Origin: Rhizobium sp. 2MFCol3.1
Lineage (GTDB): Bacteria; Pseudomonadota; Alphaproteobacteria; Rhizobiales; Rhizobiaceae
Length of the DNA: 64,000 nt
Assembly (NCBI RefSeq): GCF_000377565.1
Contig: NZ_KB898355.1
Span: forward strand, 186,001 to 250,000
Direction: 5' to 3'
Numbering within the stretch: position 1 is the first letter of the stretch; every line of letters starts with the position of its first letter. Position numbers and translations under genes: made by a program. This document shows positions 8,086 to 17,228 of this stretch, in pieces. The notes below the pieces were generated by a model. It was not told the DNA's origin. It worked only from the letters and a program-made list of their open reading frames with translations, and made no database searches.

Positions 8086-9690
8086 TTACTTCGTCGTGCA
8101 GGCGTCCTTGCAGACGAACAGGAACTGCTTCTGCAGGATGCCGCCGTTGGAGGGCACGATGCCGCCGGTATTGTTGCGGATCAGCAGGTTGCGGGCTTCG
8201 GAGCCGTAAATGTAGAGGGGCAGGTCCTGAGCGACGAGCTTCTGGACATCCGCATAGGCCTTCTTGACGGCCTCGGGATCCATGGTCGCGTTGGCGGCCG
8301 CAAGCGCCTTGTCCATGTCGGGGCTGTTGTACTTGCCCCAGTTGTCGTTGCCCTTGGAGCCCAGCAAGTTCGTGATGATCGGCTCGGCGCCGTTGGCCAC
8401 CAGCACGCCCCCATCGATGCAGAGATCGAAGTTGCCCTGCACCTTGCAGGTTGGCGGCAGCATCGCCTGGTCGACAAGCTGGAGGTCGACCTTGACGTTT
8501 TCGTAGGCGCTCAGGCTCTGCTGGAGATAGGAACCCATCCGCTTCAGGTCGGAGTTCGAATAGGTGACGATCTTGATCTCGAACGGCTTGCCGTCCTTGG
8601 CCAAGGCGTCGAACAGCTCCTGGGCGTGCTCCGGATTGTACTCCGGCAGTTTGTAGGTGGCGTCGTAATAAGGCGAGTCAGCCGTAAAGTAGTTCGTCGG
8701 CATGACGTAGCCGTCGATCTGCGTATAGGCCTTCATCAGCCGGGGGCGCTGCAGTGCTTCATAGAAGGCCTCGCGGGCGCGATGGTCGGCGAAGACACCC
8801 TTTGCCTGATTGAAATAGGCGCGGTAGAGGCCGGACAGCGGTACCTCATGTGTGGTGACGCCTTCGGCGGTCGCGTTCGAGCCGAACTGATACATGTAGC
8901 CCGCCATCATCGTGGCGCCGCCCTGGACGACCGTCGAAATACGGCTGTTGGTTTCAGGAATGACCACGAACTTCAGCGTATCGAGATACGGGCGAGGCTG
9001 GTCCCAGTAGCCGGGATTGCGCTTCAGCGTCATCGAGACGCCCTGGTTCCAGTTATCGAGCACGAAGGCGCCAGCGCCGACCGGCTTGATGTCGGTCTTC
9101 TTTTCGGCTGCCTTCAGCGCGGCGGGCGAGGCGATGAAGGGCGAAAGGTTCGCCAGCGTCGAGCCGAAATTGCGGTCCGGGGTCGCGAGCGTGATCTCGA
9201 TCGTCAGGGGATCGACGATCTTGATGCTCTTGTTCCAGCCGGACACAAAAGCCTGGGCCGGAGAAAGCGTGGCGGGGTCGGCGACGCGATCCCAGTTGAA
9301 TTTGACGGCTTCCGCATCATAAGCGGCGCCATCCGTGAACTTGACGTTGGGACGCAGTTTCAGGGTCCATACCTTGGCGTCCGGGCTGGTCAGGCTTTCC
9401 GCCATGCCGCCCTGTACCACGCCCTTGACGTCGACGTAGACGATGAAGCCGTAGATCGCATCGAGCATGTCCATCGGACCGCCCGGGAAGGTGGAATTGG
9501 TGATCGCCGGATCCCAGCTTTTGATGTCGGATCCGTTGATGATGGTGATTTCGCCGCCCTTAACGGGCTGCTCTTCGGCCACCGCAAGGGTTGAGCTCAA
9601 TGCCGACCCGCACAGCATCGCCAAGGCGAGCGCCGCGGCGCGAACTGTCTTCGGGCTATGTGTTCTTACGCTGAAAAATCTGTCAGTCAT
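8086..9690 (-). CDS. ABC transporter solute-binding protein, family 5 (peptide/nickel type)
   Basis: 534 aa periplasmic protein. A signal peptide is clear: positively charged N-terminus, hydrophobic AAALALAMLCGSALSSTL, then AVAEEQ as likely cleavage site near residue 38. Mature features of SBP_bac_5 are present: KGGEITIINGSDIKSWDP, KFTDGAAYDAEAVKFNWDRV, and the C-terminal domain with YNPEHAQELFDALAKDGK. It delivers the ligand to the permeases encoded downstream. A strong stem-loop follows its stop codon. Two Cys pairs near the C-terminus (CKVQGNFDLC and VCKDAC) could form disulfides. Confidence 0.92.
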   Translation of the reverse strand: MTDRFFSVRTHSPKTVRAAALALAMLCGSALSSTLAVAEEQPVKGGEITIINGSDIKSWDPAITNSTFPGGPMDMLDAIYGFIVYVDVKGVVQGGMAESLTSPDAKVWTLKLRPNVKFTDGAAYDAEAVKFNWDRVADPATLSPAQAFVSGWNKSIKIVDPLTIEITLATPDRNFGSTLANLSPFIASPAALKAAEKKTDIKPVGAGAFVLDNWNQGVSMTLKRNPGYWDQPRPYLDTLKFVVIPETNSRISTVVQGGATMMAGYMYQFGSNATAEGVTTHEVPLSGLYRAYFNQAKGVFADHRAREAFYEALQRPRLMKAYTQIDGYVMPTNYFTADSPYYDATYKLPEYNPEHAQELFDALAKDGKPFEIKIVTYSNSDLKRMGSYLQQSLSAYENVKVDLQLVDQAMLPPTCKVQGNFDLCIDGGVLVANGAEPIITNLLGSKGNDNWGKYNSPDMDKALAAANATMDPEAVKKAYADVQKLVAQDLPLYIYGSEARNLLIRNNTGGIVPSNGGILQKQFLFVCKDACTTK

Positions 9691-9794
9691 GAAAATTTCT
9701 CCAGTTTGCCGCTGTCTTTGTCAGTCGGCGTTCCCCTTTTTCTGTCCGGGCCGAGACTTATCGCCACGACCCGGCTGCGCTTCCCTCGGTCTCC

Positions 9795-10370
9795 CTAGGA
9801 AGGATCTCCTTTTTTCCAGCGGCGGACGTTAGGATGGTCGATGTCGAAGAGATCGAGCGCGCGTCCCACGGTCTGGTTGATCAGGTCGTCAATGGTCTTC
9901 GGCTGCGTATAGAAGCCCGGCACCGGCGGCATGATGACAGCGCCGTTGCGCGTCGCCTGGTCCATCAGCGCGATATGCCCGGCATGCAGCGGCGTTTCCC
10001 GAACCATGAGCACCACGCGACGGCGTTCCTTCAGGCAGACATCGGCGGCGCGCGTGATCAGATCGTTGCTGTAGCAATGGGCAATGCCGCTCAGCGTCTT
10101 GACGGAACAGGGGGCCACGAGCATGCCGTCGCATTTGAACGAACCCGAGGCGATGGATGCGCCGATGTCCTTGTGGCTGTGATAGACATCGGCAAGTCCA
10201 CGGATCTCGTCGGCATCGTAGCCGACGTCTTCCTCGACTGCCGTGCGCAGGCCTGCGGGCGAGATGACGAGGTGCGTCTCGAAACCGCCGACCTCGCGCA
10301 GCATTTCAAGCGCGCGAATGCCGTAGCAGGTGCCCGAAGCGCCCGTTATGGCGACGATCAGCCTGCGCAT
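9795..10370 (-). CDS. ubiX-like: UbiX-like flavin prenyltransferase
   Basis: 191 aa, the normal length for UbiX/Pad1. These enzymes join dimethylallyl phosphate to FMN to make prenylated FMN, the cofactor of UbiD decarboxylases. The start MRRLIVAITGASGT at 10370 has AGGAG upstream and gives the canonical N-terminal GASG nucleotide loop. Also seen are LVAPCSVKTLSGIAHCYSNDL, VLMVRETPLHAGH and MPPVPGFY, all characteristic of the family. It directly follows the UbiD-like gene, so it probably supplies that enzyme's cofactor. Confidence 0.9.
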   Translation of the reverse strand: MRRLIVAITGASGTCYGIRALEMLREVGGFETHLVISPAGLRTAVEEDVGYDADEIRGLADVYHSHKDIGASIASGSFKCDGMLVAPCSVKTLSGIAHCYSNDLITRAADVCLKERRRVVLMVRETPLHAGHIALMDQATRNGAVIMPPVPGFYTQPKTIDDLINQTVGRALDLFDIDHPNVRRWKKGDPS

Positions 10371-10425
10371 GGGAGAGCTCCTGGCATCCGGACGGGCGAT
10401 GCGACCGCGGGAGTGAGACGATCGA

Positions 10426-11856
10426 TCAAAACGAAACTCCCGGCGCGATCTCCGCAAGCAGGTCGCGCATTCGATCATAGGAGGCAGCCGGCGGCTGGGC
10501 CTTGTCGTAACCTTCCTTGCGGTCGCCCGCCTTTCGGGTAGCATCGTAGCCGGTCTTGGCAACGACGAAGCCGTCTTCCTGTGGTTCCGAACGGTCGGCG
10601 GGCAGGCCGTTGACAATCAGGATATCCCGGTCGGCGCGCATGCGCGTGGACTTCGCCAGCTCGACGGCCGCGATATCCCAGGGATCGACATCGGAATCGA
10701 CGATCGTGACATTCTTGATGATGCTGACGGCGCCCCAGCAGACCGCCATGGCGCGGCGGGCTTGGCCCGGTCTCGGGTTGTTGATCTGCACCACGACATT
10801 GTTGCGCCCGCAGCCGGACGCCGTAACCGCGACCTCGCCAACATTGAGGATCACGCGCGCCAGCTGCGCCTTCAGGCTCGCGGCGATCGGCACGGCGCCG
10901 AGATAGATGTGTTCGGCATGATAGCCGGGCTGGATGACCTGGAACATGGCGTCGGACCTGGACGTCATCGTGTGGAAGGTTGCCAGCACACCGCTGCCAT
11001 AGTCCTCGTACATGCCGTGATATTCGGAGACGAGCCCCTCGACGATCGGCTTGTCGGCATGAATATGCCCCTCAAGCACGATCTCCGCTTCCGCGGGCAC
11101 GAGAATGTCGCTCGTCAGGCAGCGGGCCATGCGGACCGGCTCCTTGAACAGCGCGCCGGCGCAATGCATCTCGTCGTCGCCGAGACCGAGGTAAAGGCAT
11201 GCGGCGAGCTGGATGATCGGATGGGCTCCAAGCACGACGGCAAAAGGCAGCGGCTTGCCGCTTTCGGCCGCCTTGCGCGCCATGATCGCGAGGTGATGAT
11301 TGGGCGCGATGCCGATCAGGGCTTCGTTCGGGCCGAGAACCTTCAGGCGCGCGTAAGACGCATTGCCGAGGCCGGTTTCAGGATCGCGGGCAACCATCAG
11401 GCCGGCGCTGATATAGGGGCCGGTCTCCTTATCGAAGAAGGTTGGGACCGGCAGCCGCAGCAGGACGTCGCTTTCGAACACCTTCTCCTGCACCGGTGCC
11501 TTGTCGATCACGACGGGAGCGATTGGCTGGCGGATCGAGTCGATCAGCGCCGATTGGATGTTCTCGCGCGGCACGTTCATCGCCATGGCGATACGGTCGA
11601 GATCGGAAAGCATGTTCCCGAAGACCGGCAGGTCGTAACCCTTGATGCGGTTCGCGCGAACCGCGAAGGTTTCATGCGTCAGCGACAGCAGCGCGGACAG
11701 ATCGTAGACCGGATCGATTTCCTGATCGACGGTCAAGAGCTTGCCCTGACCGGCAAGCGTTGCAAGCAGTGAACGGCATGATTGGTCGGTCTCAACGGAA
11801 ACCGGAGCGGATCGAGACGCGTTTCGTTCGGCCAGGGGGGTGATCTCGCGGGTCAA
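10426..11856 (-). CDS. UbiD-family prenyl-FMN-dependent decarboxylase
   Basis: 476 aa cytoplasmic enzyme and first gene of the minus-strand operon. UbiD enzymes reversibly decarboxylate aromatic, heteroaromatic or acrylic acids. The region with the conserved Arg is visible in NASYARLKVLG (Arg170), followed by APNHHLA. The acidic part reads VPAEAEIVLEGHI and EGLVSEYHGMYEDYG, keeping the two catalytic-type Glu residues. The first about 20 residues are not conserved-looking, so an internal start is possible. Association with a transporter and cyclic-amide hydrolases rather than ubiquinone genes argues for a catabolic role on an unknown (hetero)aromatic acid. Confidence 0.88.
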   Translation of the reverse strand: MTREITPLAERNASRSAPVSVETDQSCRSLLATLAGQGKLLTVDQEIDPVYDLSALLSLTHETFAVRANRIKGYDLPVFGNMLSDLDRIAMAMNVPRENIQSALIDSIRQPIAPVVIDKAPVQEKVFESDVLLRLPVPTFFDKETGPYISAGLMVARDPETGLGNASYARLKVLGPNEALIGIAPNHHLAIMARKAAESGKPLPFAVVLGAHPIIQLAACLYLGLGDDEMHCAGALFKEPVRMARCLTSDILVPAEAEIVLEGHIHADKPIVEGLVSEYHGMYEDYGSGVLATFHTMTSRSDAMFQVIQPGYHAEHIYLGAVPIAASLKAQLARVILNVGEVAVTASGCGRNNVVVQINNPRPGQARRAMAVCWGAVSIIKNVTIVDSDVDPWDIAAVELAKSTRMRADRDILIVNGLPADRSEPQEDGFVVAKTGYDATRKAGDRKEGYDKAQPPAASYDRMRDLLAEIAPGVSF

Positions 11857-11970
11857 TCAAAACTCCATAACAGGTCTGTGCAAGTGGCAGGATCATGGCG
11901 GTAACTTTTCATCTTGTACACGCGCATAAAATCCAACTGGCACATCGGAAATTTTGAAATCATTTACCAG

Positions 11971-11991
11971 TGATTGAATTGGATTCAATCA
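11971..11991. promoter_or_regulatory. Perfect inverted repeat, candidate operator
   Basis: Arms TGATTGAAT and ATTCAATCA are exact reverse complements separated by TGG. It lies about 115 bp upstream of the ubiD-like start and 250 bp upstream of the SDR start, in the AT-rich part of the divergent promoter region. No regulator gene is adjacent, so the binding protein is unknown. Confidence 0.5.
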
Positions 11992-12033
11992 TGTATCCTC
12001 ATAAGGTGCATTCTGGAACTCTTGAAAGCTGCG

Positions 12034-12051
12034 GATATTTGTATAAATATC
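12034..12051. promoter_or_regulatory. Second inverted repeat, candidate operator
   Basis: Arms GATATTT and AAATATC are exact complements around GTAT. The site differs from the palindrome 43 bp to its left, so the two could bind different regulators, one for each divergent operon. Confidence 0.4.
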
Positions 12052-12241
12052 TATATAATTCAGATGGTAAGACATCTCAAAGGAATGCAGACGATAAGCC
12101 CCGGTGTCCACACTTGCTCAAAATAACGGCAATGCCGCAACTGCGGGCTGCCGTTGACAGGAGGGGCGATCGATCCGACATTCCCTCAAGCGGGTTGGGG
12201 CCTATTTAAGCCTTAAACTCAACGCTTGAGGAGGAATAAGA

Positions 12242-12997
12242 ATGACTGCGGTCAAGGTTGCACTCGTCACTGGTGCTGGAACCGGTATCGGCAAGGCGAT
12301 TGCATCGGCGCTTCTCAACGATGGCTATCATGTCGCGATAACCGGCCGTCGGCGCGATGTCCTCGAGAGTGCCGCGTCCGAATGGCGGGATTGGTCCGCC
12401 CGTGTCCTCGTCGTACCTGCGGACATCTCGGTGCCGGACGATGTCGGCCGACTATTTTCCGCCTTGCACGAAAAATGGGGCAGGCTGGATCTTCTTGTGA
12501 ACAATGCCGGCATGTCCGCTCCTTCAATCCCATTGGAGGAGGTGACGTTCGAGGCATGGAGTGCGGTCGTCGGCGTCAACCTTACCGGCGCCTTTCTCTG
12601 CACGCAGGCTGCCTTCAGGCAGATGAAGGCGCAAGTGCCGCAGGGCGGCCGGATCATCAACAATGGATCTATATCGTCGATGACGCCACGTCCACGGTCC
12701 GCACCCTATACGGCGACCAAGCACGCGATCACAGGATTGACCAAATCGACGTCACTCGACGGACGGCCTTTCAATATCGCCTGCGGGCAGATCGATATCG
12801 GCAATGCCGGCACGGAGATGACTCGAAGCATGGCGACGGGCGTGCTGCAGGCAGATGGCAGCACGGCGGTGGAGCCGACAATCGACGTCGGCATCGTTGC
12901 GAATGCCGTTGTCCACATGGCAGCGCTGCCGCTTGAGGCGAATGTGTTGACCATGACCGTAATGGCGACAGGAATGCCTTTCGTCGGCCGTGGTTAG
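12242..12997 (+). CDS. SDR family oxidoreductase
   Basis: 251 aa classical short-chain dehydrogenase. The NAD(P) motif TGAGTGIG is near residue 10, NNAG near 87, and the catalytic Ser...YTATK around 147-160. Upstream GAGGAGG followed by AATAAGA gives a strong ribosome binding site. It is the first gene of a plus-strand operon with an idnO-like SDR, a 2-hydroxyacid dehydrogenase and an idnD-like dehydrogenase, so a sugar acid or polyol is a likely substrate. The exact substrate is unknown. Confidence 0.85.
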   Translation: MTAVKVALVTGAGTGIGKAIASALLNDGYHVAITGRRRDVLESAASEWRDWSARVLVVPADISVPDDVGRLFSALHEKWGRLDLLVNNAGMSAPSIPLEEVTFEAWSAVVGVNLTGAFLCTQAAFRQMKAQVPQGGRIINNGSISSMTPRPRSAPYTATKHAITGLTKSTSLDGRPFNIACGQIDIGNAGTEMTRSMATGVLQADGSTAVEPTIDVGIVANAVVHMAALPLEANVLTMTVMATGMPFVGRG

Positions 12998-13033
12998 GCT
13001 TAAGCTGGCAATGCATAACGAGACGACACGGAG

Positions 13034-13807
13034 ATGGATGTGAATTCCGAATTGTTCGACCTTTCAGGCCAGCGCGCGCTGGTGACCGGCTCCTCGCAGG
13101 GGATCGGTTTTGCGCTCGCGCACGGCCTTGCGATGCATGGCGCCGAGATCGTGCTCAACGGGCGAGACAAGGTGAAGCTCGATGACGCGGCGCGACGCCT
13201 GCGGGAGGTCGGTGTCACCGTGTCCATTTCGGAATTCGACGTGACCGATGCCGATGCCGTGAAGCGTGGCGTGGATGCGATCGAGCAGGGCATCGGACCG
13301 ATTGATATCCTGATCAACAATGCCGGAATGCAGTTTCGCACGCCGCTTGAAGACTTTCCCGTGGACCGATGGGAGCAGCTGCTGCGAACCAATATCTCCA
13401 GCGTCTTTTATGCCGGCCAGGCCGTGGCGCGCCACATGATTGGCCGCGGACGGGGCAAGATCGTCAACATCGCCTCTGTGCAGAGCGAACTCGCCCGTCC
13501 CGGCATCGCGCCCTATACGGCGACGAAGGGGGCAGTGAAGAACCTGACCCGCGGCATGTGCACGGACTGGGCAAGGCACGGGTTGCAGATCAACGCGCTG
13601 GCGCCGGGCTATTTCAAGACGCCGCTCAATCAGGCGCTCGTCGACAGCGAGGAGTTCTCCTCTTGGCTGGAAAAGCGCACGCCGGCCGGACGCTGGGGCG
13701 ACGTCGAGGAACTGGTGGGTGCCGCCGTCTTCCTGTCGTCCAGGGCCTCCTCCTTCGTGAACGGCCATACGCTCTATGTCGACGGCGGCATCACTACCAG
13801 CCTTTGA
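13034..13807 (+). CDS. idnO: Gluconate 5-dehydrogenase-like SDR
   Basis: 257 aa. It has the classical SDR elements: TGSSQGIG near residue 18, NNAGMQFR near 97 and catalytic YTATKGAV near 160. The whole sequence (DLSGQRALVTGSSQGIG, MQFRTPLEDFP, ALAPGYFKTPLNQ) resembles gluconate 5-dehydrogenases, which reduce 5-keto-D-gluconate to D-gluconate with NAD(P)H. The idnD-like gene at 14853 supports this assignment. It lies 36 bp behind the first SDR. Confidence 0.8.
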   Translation: MDVNSELFDLSGQRALVTGSSQGIGFALAHGLAMHGAEIVLNGRDKVKLDDAARRLREVGVTVSISEFDVTDADAVKRGVDAIEQGIGPIDILINNAGMQFRTPLEDFPVDRWEQLLRTNISSVFYAGQAVARHMIGRGRGKIVNIASVQSELARPGIAPYTATKGAVKNLTRGMCTDWARHGLQINALAPGYFKTPLNQALVDSEEFSSWLEKRTPAGRWGDVEELVGAAVFLSSRASSFVNGHTLYVDGGITTSL

Positions 13808-13894
13808 GAAAAACGCCGCAGCGCCGTCAGGCATGCTGCACGCTATGCTTTGGCCCGTGCGCCGGGCAACGAACCCAATGCGAAAGAGGAAATT

Positions 13895-14842
13895 GTGAGC
13901 AAGCCCGATATTCTGCTGGTCGGCCCCTATCCCGATGGAGATCTCGCCGAGCTTGATGCGCTCTACACCACGCACAAGCTTTACGAGGCGACCGATCGTG
14001 ACGCCTTTCTACAGCGCCACGGCGAAAGCATCCGGGCAATCGCCACTCGTGGCGAGCTTGGCGCATCGGCGGAGCTGATCAGCAAGCTGCCGAGGCTCGA
14101 AATCATTTCGGTCTACGGCGTCGGCTACGATGCGGTCGATATGGATGCCTGCCGGGCGAGAGGCATCCGCCTCACCAATACGCCCGATGTCCTCACCAAG
14201 GACGTCGCGGACCTCGGGATCGCGATGATGCTCTGCCTGTCGCGCGGCGTGCACGGCGCCGATCGTTGGGTGAGAGATGGCAGCTGGGAGCAGAAAGGCT
14301 TCTATCCGCTGCAGAACCGCGTCTGGGGGGAAAAGGCAGGCATTCTCGGCCTCGGGCGCATCGGCCTTGAGGTGGCGAAGCGCCTGCGCGCCTTCGATAT
14401 GGACATCGCCTACAGCAGCCGGAGCGAGAAGCCCGGCGTCGAAGGCATGCGCTTCGTCGCCGATCCGGTGGAGCTGGCGCGCCAGTCGGATTTCCTGTTC
14501 GTGACGCTCGCGGCATCTGCCGCGACCCGCCATGTGGTCTCGAAGGACGTCATCGAGGCGCTCGGTCCGCAAGGCATGTTAATCAACATCTCGCGCGCTT
14601 CCAATATCGACGAGGAAGCCCTGCTTGGCGCTCTGCGGACCGGCCGTCTCGGATCCGCGGCCCTGGATGTCTTCGAGAACGAGCCGGCGCTCGATCCGCG
14701 TTTCAAGACGCTGGCGAACGTGCTGTTGCAGCCGCACCAGGCCTCCGCCACGATCGAGACCCGCAAGGACGTCGCAAAGCTGATGCGCGACAATCTCGCC
14801 GCCCACTTCGCCGGCGCCAAGCTCCCCACACCCGTCATCTGA
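13895..14842 (+). CDS. D-isomer-specific 2-hydroxyacid dehydrogenase
   Basis: 315 aa from the GTG at 13895, chosen because AAAGAGGA precedes it and it fits the N-terminal KPDILLVGPYP strand. The family reduces 2-oxo acids such as glyoxylate, hydroxypyruvate or 2-ketogluconate. The nucleotide loop GLGRIG is near residue 153, and the catalytic triad is visible as Arg in NISRAS, Glu in FENEPAL and His in LQPHQAS. In this neighbourhood a 2-ketoaldonate reductase role is reasonable. An upstream ATG at 13850 is possible but has no good ribosome binding site. Confidence 0.85.
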   Translation: MSKPDILLVGPYPDGDLAELDALYTTHKLYEATDRDAFLQRHGESIRAIATRGELGASAELISKLPRLEIISVYGVGYDAVDMDACRARGIRLTNTPDVLTKDVADLGIAMMLCLSRGVHGADRWVRDGSWEQKGFYPLQNRVWGEKAGILGLGRIGLEVAKRLRAFDMDIAYSSRSEKPGVEGMRFVADPVELARQSDFLFVTLAASAATRHVVSKDVIEALGPQGMLINISRASNIDEEALLGALRTGRLGSAALDVFENEPALDPRFKTLANVLLQPHQASATIETRKDVAKLMRDNLAAHFAGAKLPTPVI

Positions 14843-14852
14843 GGTCCGTCAC

Positions 14853-15887
14853 ATGAAAGCCGTTGTCATCCATGCCGCCAAGGACCTGCGTATCGAGGAG
14901 CGTGAGCCCGAACCCCTGGCTCCCGGGCAGGTGGACGTGGCCATCGAGGCCGGCGGCATCTGCGGCTCCGACCTGCACTATTACAATCATGGCGGTTTCG
15001 GAACGGTGCGGCTGCGCGAGCCAATGATCCTCGGTCACGAAGTGGCGGGCACCATCAAGGCGCTCGGCGCCGGCGTGTCTGGACTTGCCGTCGGCGATAG
15101 GGTCGCCGTCTCGCCAAGCCGCCCCTGCAATGCCTGCGACTACTGCCTGAAGGGACAGCAGAACCACTGCTTCAACATGCGGTTTTACGGCAGCGCGATG
15201 CCGATGCCGCATATCCAGGGCGCTTTTCGCCAACGTCTCACCGCCGACGCCTCGCAATGCCACAAGGTGACCGAGGGCATCTCGATCAACGAAGCGGCCA
15301 TGGCGGAGCCGCTCGCCGTGACGCTGCATGCGGTCAATCGCGCCGGTCCTCTGATCGGCCGACGGGTCCTCGTCACCGGTTGCGGTCCGATCGGCGCGCT
15401 TGCTGTCATCGCCGCGCGCGCTCACGGAGCGCGCGAGATCGTCGTCACCGATGTCATGGACGCGGTGCTCGCCAAGGCCCTCGAGGTCGGCGCTGACCGG
15501 GCGATCAACGTTGCCCTCGATCCTGACGTGCTGGCCGGCTATTCAGCCAACAAGGGTTATTTCGATGTCCAGTTCGAGGCGTCGGGAAATCAGGCCGCTC
15601 TCCGTTCCGGGCTGGAAGTGCTGAAACCGCGCGGCGTCCTCGTTCAGCTCGGCCTTGGCGGCGATGTCTCGGTGCCGCAGAACATGATCGTCTCCAAGGA
15701 GATCGAGATGAAGGGCACGTTCCGCTTCCACGAAGAGTTCGCGCTTGCCGTGGATCTCATCAATCGCCGGCTTGTGAATCTCAAGCCCTTGCTGACCGAT
15801 GTGCTGCCGATCGAGGACGCCGTTGCCGCGTTCGAAACAGCTGGCGATCGGACGCGGTCGATGAAGGTGCAGCTCGCATTCCAATAG
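14853..15887 (+). CDS. idnD: L-idonate 5-dehydrogenase-like zinc alcohol dehydrogenase
   Basis: 344 aa medium-chain dehydrogenase. Catalytic zinc ligands are Cys in GGICGSDLHYY, the His in GHEVAG and the downstream Glu region. The structural zinc motif is CNACDYCLKGQQNHC, and the cofactor loop is GCGPIG. Idonate dehydrogenases oxidise L-idonate to 5-keto-D-gluconate, and the idnO-like enzyme in the same operon would take the product. It is 10 bp behind the hydroxyacid dehydrogenase gene. No transporter is encoded here. The gluconate permease at 49176-50528 could serve. Confidence 0.82.
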   Translation: MKAVVIHAAKDLRIEEREPEPLAPGQVDVAIEAGGICGSDLHYYNHGGFGTVRLREPMILGHEVAGTIKALGAGVSGLAVGDRVAVSPSRPCNACDYCLKGQQNHCFNMRFYGSAMPMPHIQGAFRQRLTADASQCHKVTEGISINEAAMAEPLAVTLHAVNRAGPLIGRRVLVTGCGPIGALAVIAARAHGAREIVVTDVMDAVLAKALEVGADRAINVALDPDVLAGYSANKGYFDVQFEASGNQAALRSGLEVLKPRGVLVQLGLGGDVSVPQNMIVSKEIEMKGTFRFHEEFALAVDLINRRLVNLKPLLTDVLPIEDAVAAFETAGDRTRSMKVQLAFQ

Positions 15888-15939
15888 AAGCAGGAGCTTG
15901 GCGGTTCGGCGCAGCTTCCGTGTGCCCTGCGGGCATGCG

Positions 15940-16845
15940 CTACCGATGCCCTGCGCTGATATCACCGCCAGCCCGGAAGTATTCCACGAGCTGCCGTGCA
16001 TGAACCGGTAGCGCGGCGAAGTTTCGCGAGCAGACGAGAAGGTGACGGAGTGCCCAAGCGTCCGTGAGCGGAACGACGCCGAGCGAAAGAGCGTCTTGGT
16101 GTCGTTTTGCGTAGATGTCAGGGATGATCGCCAGGCCGATCCCGCTTGCTACCATCGCGCAGATATCCTCGAAGCTGTCAAGCCGGATGCGAAGCTTGAA
16201 CTGGCGGCCCTCGCGCGCTGCATGGGTCGAGAGGTGGCCCTGTAGCGCGCTGTCCGCAGGCAAGCCGACGAAAGGTTCGTCAAGCACGTTCCGGAACGCG
16301 ATCGCTTTCTGTTGCGCAAGCGGATGATCGCGAGACGTGATCAGAACGAGCCTGTCGGTCTTGAACGGTTGCGTTTCCAGCGAGCCGGTGTCCGTCGTGT
16401 CCGCCGCAATGCCAAGATCAGCACTACCTCCGGCGACGGCGGCAACGACGTCGGGGCTTTGCCGTTCCTCGAGATCAAGGTCTATCGTCGGATGATCGAT
16501 AAGGAAACGCCGAAGGACGTCCGGCAGGTGGGCCATCGCGGCGCGGCCGGACAGCAGGCGAATCTGGCCGCGCAGGCCCTTCGCGTAAAGCTGCAGGTCG
16601 CCGCGCATCTGCTCCATCTGCCCGAGCATGATGCGGGCATGGTGGGCAAGGGCGTCGCCTGCCTGCGTTGGTCGCACACCACGCGCGCCGCGCTCCAGCA
16701 GCGGTACTCCGCTCATCTCTTCCATCCCGCGTATGCGCGCGCTCGCGGATGCCAGAGCCATCCCGGCGCGTTCGGATCCTTGCGTGATGCTCTCAGCCTC
16801 CACGACGTGGAGAAACAGGCGAAGGTCCGTCATGTCGAAGCGCAT
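15940..16845 (-). CDS. LysR-family transcriptional regulator
   Basis: 301 aa. The start at 16845 has GGGAGGAAAA immediately before it. The N-terminal winged HTH (about residues 5-62, MTDLRLFLHVVEAESITQGSERAGMALASASARI) is followed by a substrate-binding domain with LITSRDHPLA and a C-terminal lobe. It is convergent with the idn-type operon (52 bp between stops), so it may regulate that operon in trans or something unrelated. Nothing in the sequence identifies its ligand. Confidence 0.88.
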   Translation of the reverse strand: MRFDMTDLRLFLHVVEAESITQGSERAGMALASASARIRGMEEMSGVPLLERGARGVRPTQAGDALAHHARIMLGQMEQMRGDLQLYAKGLRGQIRLLSGRAAMAHLPDVLRRFLIDHPTIDLDLEERQSPDVVAAVAGGSADLGIAADTTDTGSLETQPFKTDRLVLITSRDHPLAQQKAIAFRNVLDEPFVGLPADSALQGHLSTHAAREGRQFKLRIRLDSFEDICAMVASGIGLAIIPDIYAKRHQDALSLGVVPLTDAWALRHLLVCSRNFAALPVHARQLVEYFRAGGDISAGHR

Positions 16846-16962
16846 TTTTCCTCCCGGCAAAGACCCTTCGGATTTACCGAAGGCTTCCCTTGTATCTTCC
16901 ACATTGTGCTGTGTCGCCTGCCGAAGATCATGCGGACATCATTTTACGAGCCGGGAAAAGCC

Positions 16963-17181
16963 ATGGACGCGACCGAAAAAATCCTGCGAGCCTTCATCTT
17001 CAGGCTACTGCTCCTCGTGCTGGCCGTGTTTGCAGCGCGCCACCTTCCCGACCACGGGCTGCGGACGGCCTCGATCGTGCCGGTCGAGCTGGCGGCAGCA
17101 ACTCAAGGGGGATGTGCCTCGGGGCCGCTGCCCGTCAGCCACGCCGATGACCCAGTTCAAGACATGCTGCTGCATGATTGA
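16963..17181 (+). CDS. Small hypothetical protein with one membrane segment
   Basis: 72 aa. The segment LRAFIFRLLLLVLAVFAARHL at residues 7-27 is a likely signal anchor. The rest is short, polar and unrecognised, with one Cys. The ribosome binding site is weak (GGGAAAAG). It lies between the LysR start and the acylphosphatase. It could be a chance reading frame, so the call is tentative. Confidence 0.35.
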   Translation: MDATEKILRAFIFRLLLLVLAVFAARHLPDHGLRTASIVPVELAAATQGGCASGPLPVSHADDPVQDMLLHD

Positions 17182-17228
17182 CGGCGCGGCAGCTGCTTCG
17201 CTTCAAAGTGAGGCGTCAAGGTCAGCCT

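Larger units (their letters stand above)
11857..12241. promoter_or_regulatory. Divergent intergenic region between the ubiD operon and the idonate-type operon
   Basis: 385 bp without a convincing gene and clearly more AT-rich than its surroundings between about 11930 and 12080. It must hold promoters for both the minus-strand ubiD operon and the plus-strand SDR/idn operon. Two inverted repeats (11971-11991 and 12034-12051) are listed separately. TTGACA at 12154-12159 could be a -35 element, but I see no good -10 at the right distance. The ribosome binding site of the plus-strand gene is GAGGAGG at about 12230. Confidence 0.6.

Noticed and set aside
11970..12209. Possible small plus-strand gene (GTG start) in the divergent promoter region
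   Set aside because: No ribosome binding site, and it runs through the two palindromes with no recognisable pattern. A regulatory region explains the sequence better.
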